Assembly (NCBI GenBank): GCA_963662175.1
Contig: OY759217.1
Coordinates: 47,468,108-47,532,107 of the forward strand
DNA: 64,000 nt
Reading direction: 5' to 3'
Source: Aradus depressus
Taxonomy: Eukaryota > Arthropoda > Insecta > Hemiptera > Aradidae
Position numbers and translations under genes: made by a program
Notes under the pieces: model-generated
Database searches by the model: none
What the model was told of the DNA's origin: nothing
The model's input: the letters and a program-made list of their open reading frames with translations, nothing else
Shown: positions 10,668 to 21,716 of the stretch, piece after piece
Layout: each line of letters begins with the position of its first letter
How positions within the stretch are numbered: position 1 is the stretch's first letter

Positions 10668-11570
10668 CAGGGTGTAACAAGTCGAGAGGGCGATACTTGG
10701 GGATCTTATTGTAAACTTAATTCTGAACAAAAAAGTTCCTATAAACATAGGTCCGCAAATGCTTTGTTTAAAAGTTATAATCAGAAAACTGCAGGACAAA
10801 GAAAGAAATACCTGCAATTGGTATAAGGGTTTAGGGTCTGAATAGGGTTCGAAGTTCAATATCATTCATGTAGCCTCACCTGTCCATAAGATGTTGTTAC
10901 CAAAGTGATGATTGGATGCTAAACGACGAAGATACCAGTTACAGAATTGCATGGTTTTTGTAACGGGAACAGTGATGCAGCTGTTGAGTACCGAAGACGT
11001 TTCCCTCTTCGACGGATCCCCCATCGAAGGGTTTTCCAGGCTACTTATCAACGAATAAGAGAAACTGGCCGTGTTACAGAGCTGCCTACCAGTATAATTA
11101 ATCCACGAGTCAATGTAAATCGAAGTGAAAATATCATCAGAGCTTTTGAAGTAAATCCGACGACAAGCCCACGTCAAATGCAGGTTTCGCATATGGAAGT
11201 GTACAGAACCCTAAGGAGCGAACGTATGTACCCCTATCATTTTAATTCAATACAGTATTTAGTACAGGGTGATGGTGAAGCAAGGATGCAATTCTGTAAC
11301 TGGTATCTTCGTCGTTTAGCATCCAATCATCACTTTGGTAACAACATCTTATGGACAGATGAGGCTACATGAATGGTATTGAACTTTGAACCCTATTCAG
11401 ATCCTAATCCCTTATACCAATTGCAGGTATTTCTCTCTTTTCCCTGCAGTTTTTTTATTATAACTTTTAAACAAAGCATTTGCGGACCTATGTTTATAGG
11501 AACTTTTTTGTTCAGAATTAAGTTTACTATAAGATCCCTAAGTATCGCCCTCTCGACTTGTTACACCCTG
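10668..11570 (+). mobile_element. CAGGGTGT-ended DNA transposon with inverted-duplicated ends
   Basis: TA (10666-10667) CAGGGTGTAACAAGTCGAG at the left mirrors CTCGACTTGTTACACCCTG TA (11571-11572) at the right. The arms are about 285 bp (10668-10953 and 11285-11570). The right arm includes the last visible transposase codons, so the left arm contains the same coding sequence in reverse. The element is therefore a rearranged, truncated copy and not a normal TIR transposon. It abuts the preceding foldback element with only the shared TATA between them. Confidence 0.75.
10953..11372 (+). pseudogene. Transposase N-terminal half (helix-turn-helix, IS630/Tc1-like)
   Basis: Open frame of about 140 codons. 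Motifs in order: GFCNGNSDAAVEYRRRFPLR (helix-turn-helix start typical of insect YG.CNGN transposases), then ATYQRIRETGRV, then VNPTTSPRQMQVSHMEVYRT, then ERMYPYHFNSIQYLVQGDGE, then QFCNWYLRRLASNHH and NILWTDEAT at the end. The final D of TDEAT is the first DDE catalytic aspartate; a stop follows and the rest of the catalytic domain (second D and final D/E) is missing. The last 28 codons also occur inverted in the left arm. It would bind the element's ends but cannot catalyse transposition. Confidence 0.75.
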
Positions 11571-11572
11571 TA

Positions 11573-13597
11573 TAAACAATAACAATACATTTAATTAATA
11601 ATAAATGTACGACCTTATTATTTTTTTATGTATTCATAAGATTACAACTGATTAAAAAATATACAACAAGCAAATGTAATAAGGAAGAGAAAATGGCAAT
11701 GTCAAAATGGAGAGGAGAGATCACCCAGTGGTGACACTCCCTAGTTACTGTGTTTCATTCATTTATTACTAATCACTAAGAAGGTCCGTGGACTATTGGC
11801 GCACGTACTTGAAGAATATAATGGGTACTAAAGGAGGTAAATAACTGGGTTTACTTAATTTGTTGACAGGGGAATATTGAGTGTGAAGAGTTTTTGTTGG
11901 AGACATAATAAGGAGCAATGGCTATTGAAGGTTTTTGCATTGCAAGGATTGGATGTATACTTGAGACTGAATGCTTTGGCAAACCCCCAGAGTTGCAGTC
12001 CATATGTGAAATATTAATAATGAACTAATAGTAGATATCTATATCCTATAGGTAATTTTTTATAAATGATCGTGAAAAATAATACATACACTGGAGTCCT
12101 AATAATCCAAGTTGAGGAGGCGGTGACTGCCTCGGATCAATGGTAAAATTAAGAAAAAACACTAGATTTGTGATTTAAAACAATAGTAAATATAATTTTT
12201 ATCAAGAACGGAGAAATATAGATAAAATTCACAATTTATTTTAAAATAACAGTAGATTTGAAATTGGTATATATATATTTTAAATGTGCATTTGTGTATT
12301 TTATTTTTTATTTATTTTTTCCACATCACAGTAGCTGTCCGTTTATTTTTTTTTAAAGATACACCTATCCAAAAAAACGTAGCATGTGAGATGTAATTAA
12401 ATAAACAGTGACGTTAAATACTTCAATTTAAAATAATAATAATAAAGACTGACCTGGATTATTGAAAATTAAGCCAAAAATGCAATAAAAGTAACTCTAA
12501 TTTCAGAAATTATCTGTTATTTTGTGATGAGCCTTCCAATGCCGAACCAAAGTTTGCAAATAAATACATTTAAAATTTTATTGTACAAACAAAATTTAAA
12601 AATGAAAATGAATTACCTGAAGTCAAAGATCACGTCTTGAAATCACTATTCCAGCTTTCCCGCTTACTCCGCCCATCAACACTAATTTAAACCAAATAAA
12701 AACTTTACAGAAATAAACAAATAGGAAATGCTGTGACAAGAGATGACCTTGCCCTCCAGAGCTGAACTCAAACTGACAAACGTGGTTGGACTTTTTCGGT
12801 TTTTTTTTTTTGTTTTGTTTTTTGTCACCGGAGTCAGAAGTGAGAGACAGTCACACATGTGGCACTATGTGGCTACACTGGGAACGGCGTCCTATACACA
12901 CCACACAATACTCCACACCAATCTAACAATTTAGAATAATCAAATTACAATCCACTGAGTCCATCTGCTAGAGGAGATAGCCCATTTTCAATTTTATATC
13001 AAGGACGCTATCATATATTTATATAGATGTAGGTATATATATATATATATATTTTTTTTGAGGTAAACAAGAAAAAATTAAAATGTATACAAGTTTAACA
13101 AGGAATATATTAGGTAAACAAAAAAATATTAAGTGTTGACAATTAGATGAGCGGTTTTGGAATGCGTATATACATATTTTGCATCAATTCGTTCACGAAA
13201 ACTGCTAAAATTAACTTAAATATTTAAATGATTATAAAAGAAAAAGGCGTTTAAGGGCTTCTGGAAAATTCCACTTTCCAATTTAAAAAAATAAAAACTA
13301 TTTTGAAGCATGGTAGTCCTGTATGATAGTTCACACATTCTTTTTTTGTGTGTATCAGACTTTAAAAGTCCAAACTGGACACGGGGTCGCAGATAAATAA
13401 TAGCGATTTCCGTTTAAAAATTGAGAACAATTCTCAGATATTTCATTTTTATCGTTTTAATAAATTTTATAATTAGATAAATAAACCAACCGTTTTATTA
13501 ACAAAGCCTTATTAAATAAAATGAAATATATTAAAAAAAAAAACGCCTAAAGATAGCTTTGTGCTTAAACGCATTAAATTTGTGTACATAAGATTTA
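11573..13597. other. No gene recognised
   Basis: AT-rich sequence with short simple repeats (for example TA-rich at 13024-13052). The open frame at 12743-12934 is dominated by a phenylalanine run and shows no family motif. Confidence 0.4.
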
Positions 13598-13740
13598 TAT
13601 TTGTAGCTTTTGGTTATTAAACGCATTGCAGGGGTCATGTATATACATCGTAAGATGCTCCTATTTGTAGCTTTTGATTATTAAACGCATTGCAGGGGTC
13701 ATGTATATACATTGTAAGATGCTCCCATTTGTAGCTTTTT
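13598..13740. repeat. 64-bp tandem duplication
   Basis: A 64-bp unit beginning TATTTGTAGCTTTTGGTTAT is present at 13598-13661 and 13662-13725 with two or three changes, followed by about 15 bp of a third copy. Confidence 0.85.
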
Positions 13741-14839
13741 TTTCTAAATAAATAATTTTCCCAAGAGGGACTGAAGAGGCCGGGCGGGTGACTTGTTCAT
13801 CCCATAGTCTGAAAGGAGGTGGCCAAGCGAAAGGAGGGATGACATTGTAAGGATACAAGGATAAAAGGCGTGTCGGGCGAAGAGAATCGATCAAAGGAGG
13901 TCGGAGGTGGGGCACTTCAAAGGAGGAACGAGGAGAGGACAAATAAACAGAACTTGTCCCATGGGACAGAGGACAGGCCGGGACTCGAGAAAGAGGCCGA
14001 CCGGCGCACGACCTGGCTAATAGACCTGCAGCTCCTTGAGAAGCCCGCTCTCAATAGAGACGTCCAGTCTTTTATAGGCCCTAACCAAGACAGCTAACTT
14101 ATAGCCAACCACTCAAATCAGTTTCAGCTTCTCAAAAAAACTTTCTGAGAATGTCGAGAAACACTTGGTTTCATTATCTGGCCAAAGTTCACTCGTTTAT
14201 CATGTTCTCTTCATATTATGTCGGTCAATTTACGAGGAGGCATTGCGCTGCAGAACAATGAGAAATATTTTTTACTTGGCTGAGTTACGTTTTCCAAGCT
14301 TAAAGCAAAATAAAAGTGTATTTGATGAATCAACGCGAATGTTCTTTCTCAACAAGAAAATTATTACTTTTGGGTTGTGATTTAAATTCAAAAATTTAAT
14401 TGTTTCGAGAAGTACTTCCACCAGTTTCTTTAGTTCTACAGTTTATAAGTTCTTTATTTATTCTGTCATTCAGAATCTTCCTTTTACAGAAAATATTTAT
14501 TGAGTCGACATCTATATTGGAAGATCGACCGTTACGTACACGACATCATAGCACTCACTACACTGGACACAAACTCACAACACCGTCACCACACATATCC
14601 ACTCAAGTCATTATAAGGTAATTTTTTATATTTTTTAGTTATTTAGAAAGATATATATTGTTTTATATAGTTCAATACTACTTTCAAAAGTTGTATTTAT
14701 GTTTTGTTATTTATTTATTATTATTATTTTTCACTCTTTCATATATGTAAAAATTGTTTTCATCTCTTTTTCAAATTATTATAAAATATCTGTTTATATC
14801 ATTGTCCATAATGTCTAATTTGTTTGTTTATATTCTGTA
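13741..14839. other. Probable transposon debris, no gene recognised
   Basis: A relatively GC-rich block (13760-14095) contains an open frame (13870-14097, ...LIDLQLLEKPALNRDVQSF) without a recognisable domain. The segment near 14468-14505 repeats sequence from the foldback at 1970-2030. The region leads into a hammerhead-like motif, so it may be part of a Penelope-like or other retroelement remnant. Confidence 0.35.
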
Positions 14840-14880
14840 GGCCCTGAAGAATAAAATAAATAGTTTTCGAAACGTTGGCC
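14840..14880 (+). ncRNA. Hammerhead-ribozyme-like motif
   Basis: Order of parts: GGCC (stem I), CTGAAGA (matches the core CUGANGA), a weak AAAA/TTTT stem II, GAAA (14869-14872), the 4-nt palindrome ACGT (minimal stem III, sharing its A with the GAAA), T (position 17), and GGCC closing stem I. This is the layout of the short-stem-III hammerheads known from Penelope-like elements. Stem II is poor, so it may be inactive. Confidence 0.4.
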
Positions 14881-15169
14881 AAATGCATATTCTTTTACTC
14901 ACAGAACCTCGATTCCATCAACATTGAAAAGATACTGTCGACTCTATTAATCGCTGTGACAAATGTATCATTAAAGAAAATTATTGAAAATCCTTGAATG
15001 CTGACATGGCGAAAGGGCAAGAAAGCTGCAAGCTCCATTATTGGCTTTCACTCAGAAAAGCCCTCCCTCCTTCCCCTCAATTTTTTTAGCTGGCAGTTAG
15101 AGGGTTAATAATTTAATTACTTACTATAAAACTCAGAGAATTTTGAATATAATTTAATGGCAATTATTA
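14881..15169. other. No gene recognised
   Basis: Sequence following the hammerhead-like motif, with a CT-rich patch; nothing identifiable. Confidence 0.35.
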
Positions 15170-15490
15170 ATCAGAGTTTTGCGTTTGGTTGCTTTTCGAG
15201 TATAAGAGAAGTTATGTAATCGATCAATAATTCAATGTTGAGTTTTTACCGGAATTTCAAGTTTTCTGACCCCCTGATACCTAAAATAAATTAAAAAACA
15301 ATTCTATCTGTTTGCCTGTCGACCTGATAACTCCCGATAGAATGAATGTACCGACACGAAATTTTATGTGGGTATCCAGCACCCCATGAGCCATGAGGAC
15401 GACATATATTAATTTTTAGGCAAATCGGTCAAAGGAAATGGGGATTAGAGAGGGACTTAACGCAAAAACTCTAATAACGGTGATTTGTAT
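15170..15490. repeat. Dispersed repeat, copy 1 (copy 2 at 44590-44870)
   Basis: Shares with 44590-44870 an ordered series of words: GAAGTTATGTA, CAATGTTGAGTTTTTACCGG or its variant, GACCCCCT.ATAC, AACTCC..ATA, CGACACGAAATTTTATGT and ATTAGAGGGAC. Weaker internal echoes (ATGAATG.ATCG..A.AAAATTT) at 15600-15720 suggest a diverged tandem structure. No open frame. Confidence 0.6.
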
Positions 15491-17353
15491 ATTGATAGGA
15501 AATTTCATGAATTTCTTTTTTGTTTTAAACATAAGAACGACACCTATTAATTTTCAGCAGAAGGAGAGAGGGCTCTACTCTCAACCGACATAACTGGCAA
15601 TGTAATGAATTTATCGACATAAAATTTTATATTTTATTAATTTTATATCTCATTTTTTTATTATTCTAATAACTGCTGAAGTAATGAATGCATCGCCAGA
15701 AAATTTAGTATGAGGATTCAAAAACCATTATGTAAGTCAGATATTGATATTTAGCCCGAACCATTGATGGTTTTAATAGCCAATAGCAACGGTTACAGAA
15801 GTAAGGTTTGTGGAAAACGTAAAAGAGACGTCAAAAGCCCAAATTCAATGGTTATTCGAAAAAAAATTTCATATTTTTAAAATGTACAGTTAGATAAGTT
15901 TTCGAGACGAATGAAATTGAAGAGTAGACAACATCGATCCATATTCATACTGAATTTTACAACAGTAACAAGTATAACTTTAGAGGTGTCATATGGGGCT
16001 TGAAGAAGGGTCAACATTTTCGTGACCAAGTACAATCAATTTCAAATGTCTAGGTAAACTGGTGAAGGGTGGTTTACGAGGCGTAGTAAAGGGACAGAGA
16101 GAGCCCTCTGGAGGAGGCTATGGATGTGAAGTGACCGAGAACCGTGAAACTGACGTGTCAACAGTCACTTAGGGGGGGTGTCAGTTGCAAGGCTGTCGGC
16201 TCCACTTCGTCCTATTGTAACTGTACACAGAGAAGGTCAAAGGGCCGCCACTCCACTCACAACGTCACCTTGTTTAGATTGAAACTACTTTCATAGTTCT
16301 GTAGTGATTAGTTCAGGGACGTCATTGTCCACTCTCAATTAAATACGAGTATAACCAATCGTAACAAAGGAGGTATACTGTTCATTAAATCGGCCACAGT
16401 TTTACATAAATATGCCATACTTTTTCTCAATAACAGCTTGTACTTTTCATTTATTGTTTATGGTAGTTCCCAAATATTTCAATTAAAAAAAAGTCAACAT
16501 TTTGTGTCGATACATTCATTACATCGGCAGTAATTTATTATTATTATTATTTTTTTATTTACATCTCTTTTTTATACATGAGGTAGTATATTACAGATGG
16601 AGGTTGGCATAATACATGGTACTGGAAATTAGAAGAATAAAGAATAGAAATAAATATAAACATGTGAAGAGATGAATAGATAAATAAATAAAAAGTTCTC
16701 TAATGGTGCTCAAGTAAGAATAGAGTACAGAGGAAAATATTGTTGCTTTCAAAGGAAAGAAGTTCTTTAAAGAGAAAACTAAATAAATAGAAAAAAAAAA
16801 AAAAACAAGAGAAAATAATCTAGTTAAGAGTGACAAAGATCCTGTTAGTAAATTGAACATTAGATTAAATGAAAATGGTTTGCTTAAAAACGGAAAAGAA
16901 AATTGGTAGAGTAAAAATATTTACAAACTGAGGAAATAAACAATAAGGCTTATATAAAAACAACTTATAAAGTAATAAAATAACAATAATAAATAAATGA
17001 AAAGTGCATTCTGGTGAAAAATTAAAAGAAAGCAAGTTTGACGTGCTGGTGGAAGTTAAAGGAGTGTTACATTTTTAAACTAAAAGTTGTCTACTGACTG
17101 CAATGAAATAAAGAGAACAGAACTCAGTAAAAGGAACAAGGAAATAAAATCAGCATTTAATTGGGGTTTTTGAGTTGAGCCCCTCTGATCCCCCCCCCCC
17201 CCCCCTCCTTGTCTTCTGTCGATTCCGCTCAAAATTAATAAGTGTCGTCCCTAAATTTTTTCTCGCTACATTCTTTCTATCGAGAGTTATCGTGTTCACA
17301 GGCGCACACACAGGCATATTCTTTAATTGATTTATTTTTAATTATTTATATAT
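15491..17353. other. No gene recognised; AT-rich and simple sequence
   Basis: Contains a poly-A/T-rich block at 16540-17060, a C homopolymer near 17191-17206 and scattered echoes of the preceding repeat. The small open frames are low complexity. Confidence 0.4.
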
Positions 17354-17895
17354 ATATATATTCTTCTTTCATAAAATTGGTTTTATTAATTTCTTTCTTA
17401 TTGTGTTATGGTGTACACTTATTGTATTACATTTATAAATATACATATTATGTATATTTAGGTTAGGTTTTATGACTCATGCCCGGGCTTTAACAACGAG
17501 GTCATATCGCCTACTACCAGAGCGCTCTTTCGTCACTCTGGTGGACATGAGCCCGACTCTACTGTGGGAGTCCTAAATTTTGCCAACCCTAAATTTTTAT
17601 TCATCTAGGGCAGGGGTCTTTAACTAGTACCTGACATCGTACATGCTCGGGACCATCGCTTAACGTCCCATCCGAAGGACGGCGTGCTTAAGTTTATTTT
17701 ACCTCCCAGATAAAATAAACTAAGGGCCTCGGTCGGGTTACGAACCCACGACCTTGAGCTCAGAAGTCAAGCACGCATACCACTGAGCTACCGGCGCCCT
17801 CTTATGTATATTTATAAATGTAATACAATAAGCGTACACCATAACACAATAAGAAAGAAATTAATAAAACCAATTTTATGAAAGAAGAATGTATT
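17354..17895. repeat. Hairpin element (about 95-bp arms) split by a SINE
   Basis: Left arm about 17360-17460 and right arm about 17802-17893 are reverse complements (for example TAAAATTGGTTTTATTAATT against AATTAATAAAACCAATTTTA). The SINE at 17461-17801 lies exactly at the turn. Confidence 0.8.
17461..17801 (-). mobile_element. tRNA-derived SINE, full copy C, with target duplication
   Basis: A 341-bp copy in reverse orientation. The flanks TTATGTATATTTA at 17448-17460 and 17802-17814 are a 13-bp target site duplication, which fixes the element's ends. The 5' head (plus-strand right end) reads GAGGGCGCCGGTAGCTCAGT on the element strand, with tRNA boxes A and B. The 3' tail on the element strand is GAGTCATAAAACCTAACCTAA, that is, it ends in two CCTAA units. 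Transcription would be by RNA polymerase III and retroposition by a partner LINE. Confidence 0.9.
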
Positions 17896-19287
17896 ATTTT
17901 GAATCAACATATTATGTTGTTTAGAATTGAAGCTTAAATTGTCTGCTCAATTTCATCTTGTATATTCAAACTTAATTATTGTTATTCTTCAATAGAGATA
18001 ATGTAAATTTATCTGTATGCATTTTTTTTTTTTTTTTAATTTACTTAAATAAGTATACTTTGTACAAATTGTAAATTGTATATTGGGTTCAGTCTCATTG
18101 GGCAATTAAAAAAAAAAAAAAATCCGACTCGGCGGTGTCAGACATTACCCCAGTTATTGGGGATTGCATTGAGAAAAAAATATAACAAAAGTGACATTAT
18201 TCTTTCCAATACCTATTAATATTTTTTACCTAAAAACGATTTGCCGATTATATTCTTGGTTAAATCTTTATGATTGTTTAAACAAAATTGGTGTAACTGG
18301 ATCTAAAATGGCGAGGGTTCCTTTAGCAAAGTATGAACATGCTGAAGGTTGGAGGGCGAGAGGATCCTGATCCTACTATATACTTCACCCTCCAATATAT
18401 CTAATCAGCAGATAGTGTCAGATATATTTGCGACCCCCTCATTGCAGCAGTGCGGTGAATCATAGGAGGGTTGGATGGGAGGGAGCGGGGAGTGAGTAAT
18501 GGAGGCCATGCCTCCCCTATGTGAGCCTGCCTTTTTTATATATATATATATATATGCTCCTTACACAGACCACAAACTGGTACCTTCCGCCATCTCTCCC
18601 TCTCAAATATTATTAATTCTCCTAGTGGCGGTTATTTGTCTGCACATCCGTTTATAGAGCCCCCTCTCCAACCCTCAATACACTTAACCGCAAACAATGG
18701 ATAGAACTGCTTCCCATCTGGACGCAACTGCTTCCTACAACAATAACTTATACCAACAATTATTCAAGTCTCTTCAATATTAAAAAAAAAAAAAAAGTGT
18801 ATTGTCAGTGCACAGAATTGCACACTAGTCGATGAAGAGAGTTCTTGGTAACCAAGAAAATATTAACTTGATAAGTTTATAATACTCAGATAACTGTAAC
18901 AAATCTACTCTACAAATCCTAATATATGAATTTAAAGTATAATTGAAAAGGCAATATGAAAACAATGAAGAAATAAATACACTTTCTAAAGATTTCGCAA
19001 CTAAGGAATCTAATGGCGGAGGTAAGAACTACAAACGCATACTCTCATCACAAAAAAAAAAAAAATTCTTACTATCCAGTTGTGTTAATTATAGTCAAAT
19101 TGTGGATGGATAAGAGAGCATGGGCTGGACTGGCGCCACTAAACATGAAATATTTTTTGGGTATTAAAGCATAGATTAAGGCAGGGCATGAGTCATAATA
19201 ACTAACTTTTTTTTTTTAATTGATGAATTTTACTATGCATACTTACCATCAGTTGTAAAAACCATGAGTCAATTTGTAGACAATAAT
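17896..19287. other. No gene recognised
   Basis: AT-rich with several T and A homopolymers (about 18022-18038, 18109-18121, 18781-18796, 19060-19073) and a short TA microsatellite at 18536-18555. Around 19184-19207 the words GGGCATGAGTCATAATAACT are a leftover SINE 3' end. Confidence 0.4.
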
Positions 19288-19487
19288 NNNNNNNNNNNNN
19301 NNNNNNNNNNNNNNNNNNNNNNNNNNNNNNNNNNNNNNNNNNNNNNNNNNNNNNNNNNNNNNNNNNNNNNNNNNNNNNNNNNNNNNNNNNNNNNNNNNNN
19401 NNNNNNNNNNNNNNNNNNNNNNNNNNNNNNNNNNNNNNNNNNNNNNNNNNNNNNNNNNNNNNNNNNNNNNNNNNNNNNNNNNNNNNN
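19288..19487. other. Assembly gap (200 N)
   Basis: Exactly 200 Ns, the conventional length for a gap of unknown size. It hides the first bases of the SINE that follows. Confidence 0.99.
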
Positions 19488-19820
19488 GCTCAGTGGTATG
19501 CGTGCTTGACTTCTGAGCTCAAGGTCGTGGGTTCATAGCCCGACCGAGGCCCTTAGTTTATTTTATCTGGGAGGTAAAATAAACTTAAGCACGCCGTCCT
19601 TCGGATGGGACGTTAAGCGATGGTCCCAAGCCTGTACTATGTCAGGTACTCGTTAAAGACCTCTACGCTAGGTGAATAAAAATTTAGGGTAGGCAAAATT
19701 TAGGACTCCCACATTAGAGTCGGGCTCATGTCCACCAGAGAGTGACGAAAGAGCGCTCTGGTAGTAGGCGATACGACCTCGTAGTTAAAGCCCGGGCATG
19801 AGTCATAAAACCTAACCTAA
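19488..19820 (+). mobile_element. tRNA-derived SINE, copy D, head lost in gap
   Basis: Starts inside box A (GCTCAGTGGTATGCGTGC). Box B region is GTGGGTTCATAGCCCGACC, with one change from copy C. It has the marker CGTCCTTCGGATGGGACGTT and ends GGCATGAGTCATAAAACCTAACCTAA. It is closely related to C and E. Confidence 0.9.
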
Positions 19821-20510
19821 CATATATTAATGATGTTACTCATTATCATGAGGTTATGACATTGTTGTTTCTAACTCCGCATAGGGCAGGACAGAGACGA
19901 GTTAATAGGTTTCGTACACAGTTTACGACCTTGCATTTGAGAACCTCACGATTTATCATTCTTTTCTTTTTCCTAACCTAGTCTTTTTCAGCTTACGAAT
20001 TTCATCATTTCAAGGTGGAGTCAATTTGCCATAATGTGTTCTTACTGCTGAAAATGACCTTACCTGTACAATTCTACGATAGGTCAGTAATGTCCTGCAA
20101 ATTTCTTCACTTAAGAGTGTCTGTATCAATTGAAAATGTAAAACATAACACAAAGATGAGACTCACCAGTGATGACAGAATTACCTACTAAAGAAAAATA
20201 CTTTTCACCAAAAATCTAACCAAATTACTGTACAGTGCTTATCTCTATCAGCCAAGTACATACTGAAGCTGAACCGATAACAACACCGTGCTTATATTGC
20301 CATCTTCTTGTAACATAAAATTTTATATGTTTATATTGTTATAGACTTAGTACATAATAGGCTTTATTCTTTTTTATTGACACAAGAATGGCTCTGCTCC
20401 ATAAATGAACTTTATATCTTTCGGCCTGTGTAACATTGTTATCTTCATACAAATATTTTAATTTTTGTTTCTGTTAATTAGTTATTGTGACTCACACCTG
20501 GGCTTAGTTT
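19821..20510. other. No gene recognised
   Basis: AT-rich sequence. Near 20487-20505, GACTCACACCTGGGCTTAG looks like a decayed SINE 3' end on the minus strand. Confidence 0.4.
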
Positions 20511-20722
20511 TTTTTTTTTTTTTTTTTGACCTCGGCAGACACCACACTAGCCATCTATGAGTTGTTATTTAGTTATATTTACGACATCCATGGCCCCGGG
20601 AGGGAGTTCTATCTACGAAATAAAACTCACTCCCCCTAAACCCTCAAACCATGGTGAGACCATGCAACTAAAGCCCTACGCTCTAGCTCGCACAGCCACC
20701 ATGGCTCCCATCGAGACTGTTT
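20511..20722 (-). mobile_element. Possible second SINE family with poly(A) tail
   Basis: A T tract at 20511-20527 (poly(A) on the minus strand) is followed by a GC-richer body of about 195 bp. On the minus strand the head has TGGCTGTGCGAGCTAGAGCG (box-A-like), then GGTTTGAGGGTTTAGG (box-B-like). The sequence is unrelated to SINE copies A-F. No target duplication was found. Confidence 0.4.
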
Positions 20723-21611
20723 ATTGGATCTAATTATGTTTACATTAGCTAATACCTCTAACGTTTGTTTTCAGTGTCAAAATCCATTGTAAAGATTAGG
20801 ATTATTTTTATTTTTTTTACTCTCTAATCCTCAACAGAAGCCAACAATAGGGAAAACAAAAATAACTTTATTTTTTCAGAGGAAATAATTAATTAATTAT
20901 TATTTCAGAGAATAGTAATTTGGTTCATTTGGAACATCCTGGCCAATGGAGAAAACAAATTACGGTAAATTGAAAATTTGCCAAAAAATGTTGGTATAAT
21001 TTTTTCAACACAATGTACAGTACAAAACATTTTTTTCTCTGAAAGATTAATGTAGTAATTTCAATTTTTTTAAAATAATAAGTTAATTTTATAAAAAGTC
21101 TCGCTTTGTGTAAGTTTGGTTTACCCATGTTTTTCATCTTCTCTGCTGTCTCATTCCGGCAATGGTCAACAATAAAGAACAACATTAGGTATTTTTTGAA
21201 GGGTCACATTTTTGCTAACTTTTGGTGAATTTGGGACATCCTAGCGAATGGAGAAAACAAATTACGGTAAACTGAAAATTTACCAAACAATTTAAACGGT
21301 GTTCATTTTGAAATAAACGTTAGCCTCCTATTTCAATCGTTTCGATTTTCATGTCAAAAAACATGTCACCTATTAGGAAATTTAACGTAGATTACGACAG
21401 TGTAGTCAGATTTCACTTTACCTTAACCAAAATGTGATATTTACGGACATTTTGCTAAAAAACATGGTTATCGTCAAAAAAATTAAAAATCTCATTTTTT
21501 TCTACACTAAGTTGAAACGGAATTTTATTACCCCGGTTTCATAGTGTAGGTACTTGAGTGGGGCATTCACCCCCCCGAGTATTGTCATCTGCTTGCGGTA
21601 CACCCTGTATA
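20723..21611. repeat. Direct repeat pair and an isolated CAGGGTGT-type end
   Basis: About 55 bp at 20932-20986 (CATCCTGGCCAATGGAGAAA...) recur at 21236-21290 with few changes. At 21596-21609, TGCGGTACACCCTGTA is a right end of the CAGGGTGT transposon type; its partner end was not found. No coding frame of note (20925-21185 minus is featureless). Confidence 0.5.
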
Positions 21612-21716
21612 ATATGGGAGTAATTTCGGTATTGCTACCATCTTCAGCGACGACTTAACAAATACCAGTATTTGTAGTGGCTGAAGATGGTAGCAATACC
21701 GAAAGTACTCCCATAT
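21612..21716. repeat. 37-nt-arm hairpin
   Basis: Arms 21612-21648 and 21680-21716 are reverse complements with one mismatch (ATATGGGAGTAATTTCGGTA...), separated by a 31-nt loop containing TACCAGTATTTG. Confidence 0.9.

Noticed and set aside
13661..14097. Genes on either strand in the GC-richer block
   Set aside because: Frames overlap on both strands, start in tandem repeats, and show no recognisable domain.
16591..16860. Minus-strand 89-codon hydrophobic protein
   Set aside because: AT-rich low-complexity sequence without a conserved motif.
17448..17475. Interstitial telomere array
   Set aside because: Only two TTAGG units and always at the SINE 3' end.
19264..19509. Open frame across the gap
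   Set aside because: Most of it is translated Ns.
19488..19560. Free-standing tRNA gene
   Set aside because: The tRNA-like part is followed by the shared SINE body in every copy; it is the SINE promoter head and does not fold as a proper tRNA anticodon arm.
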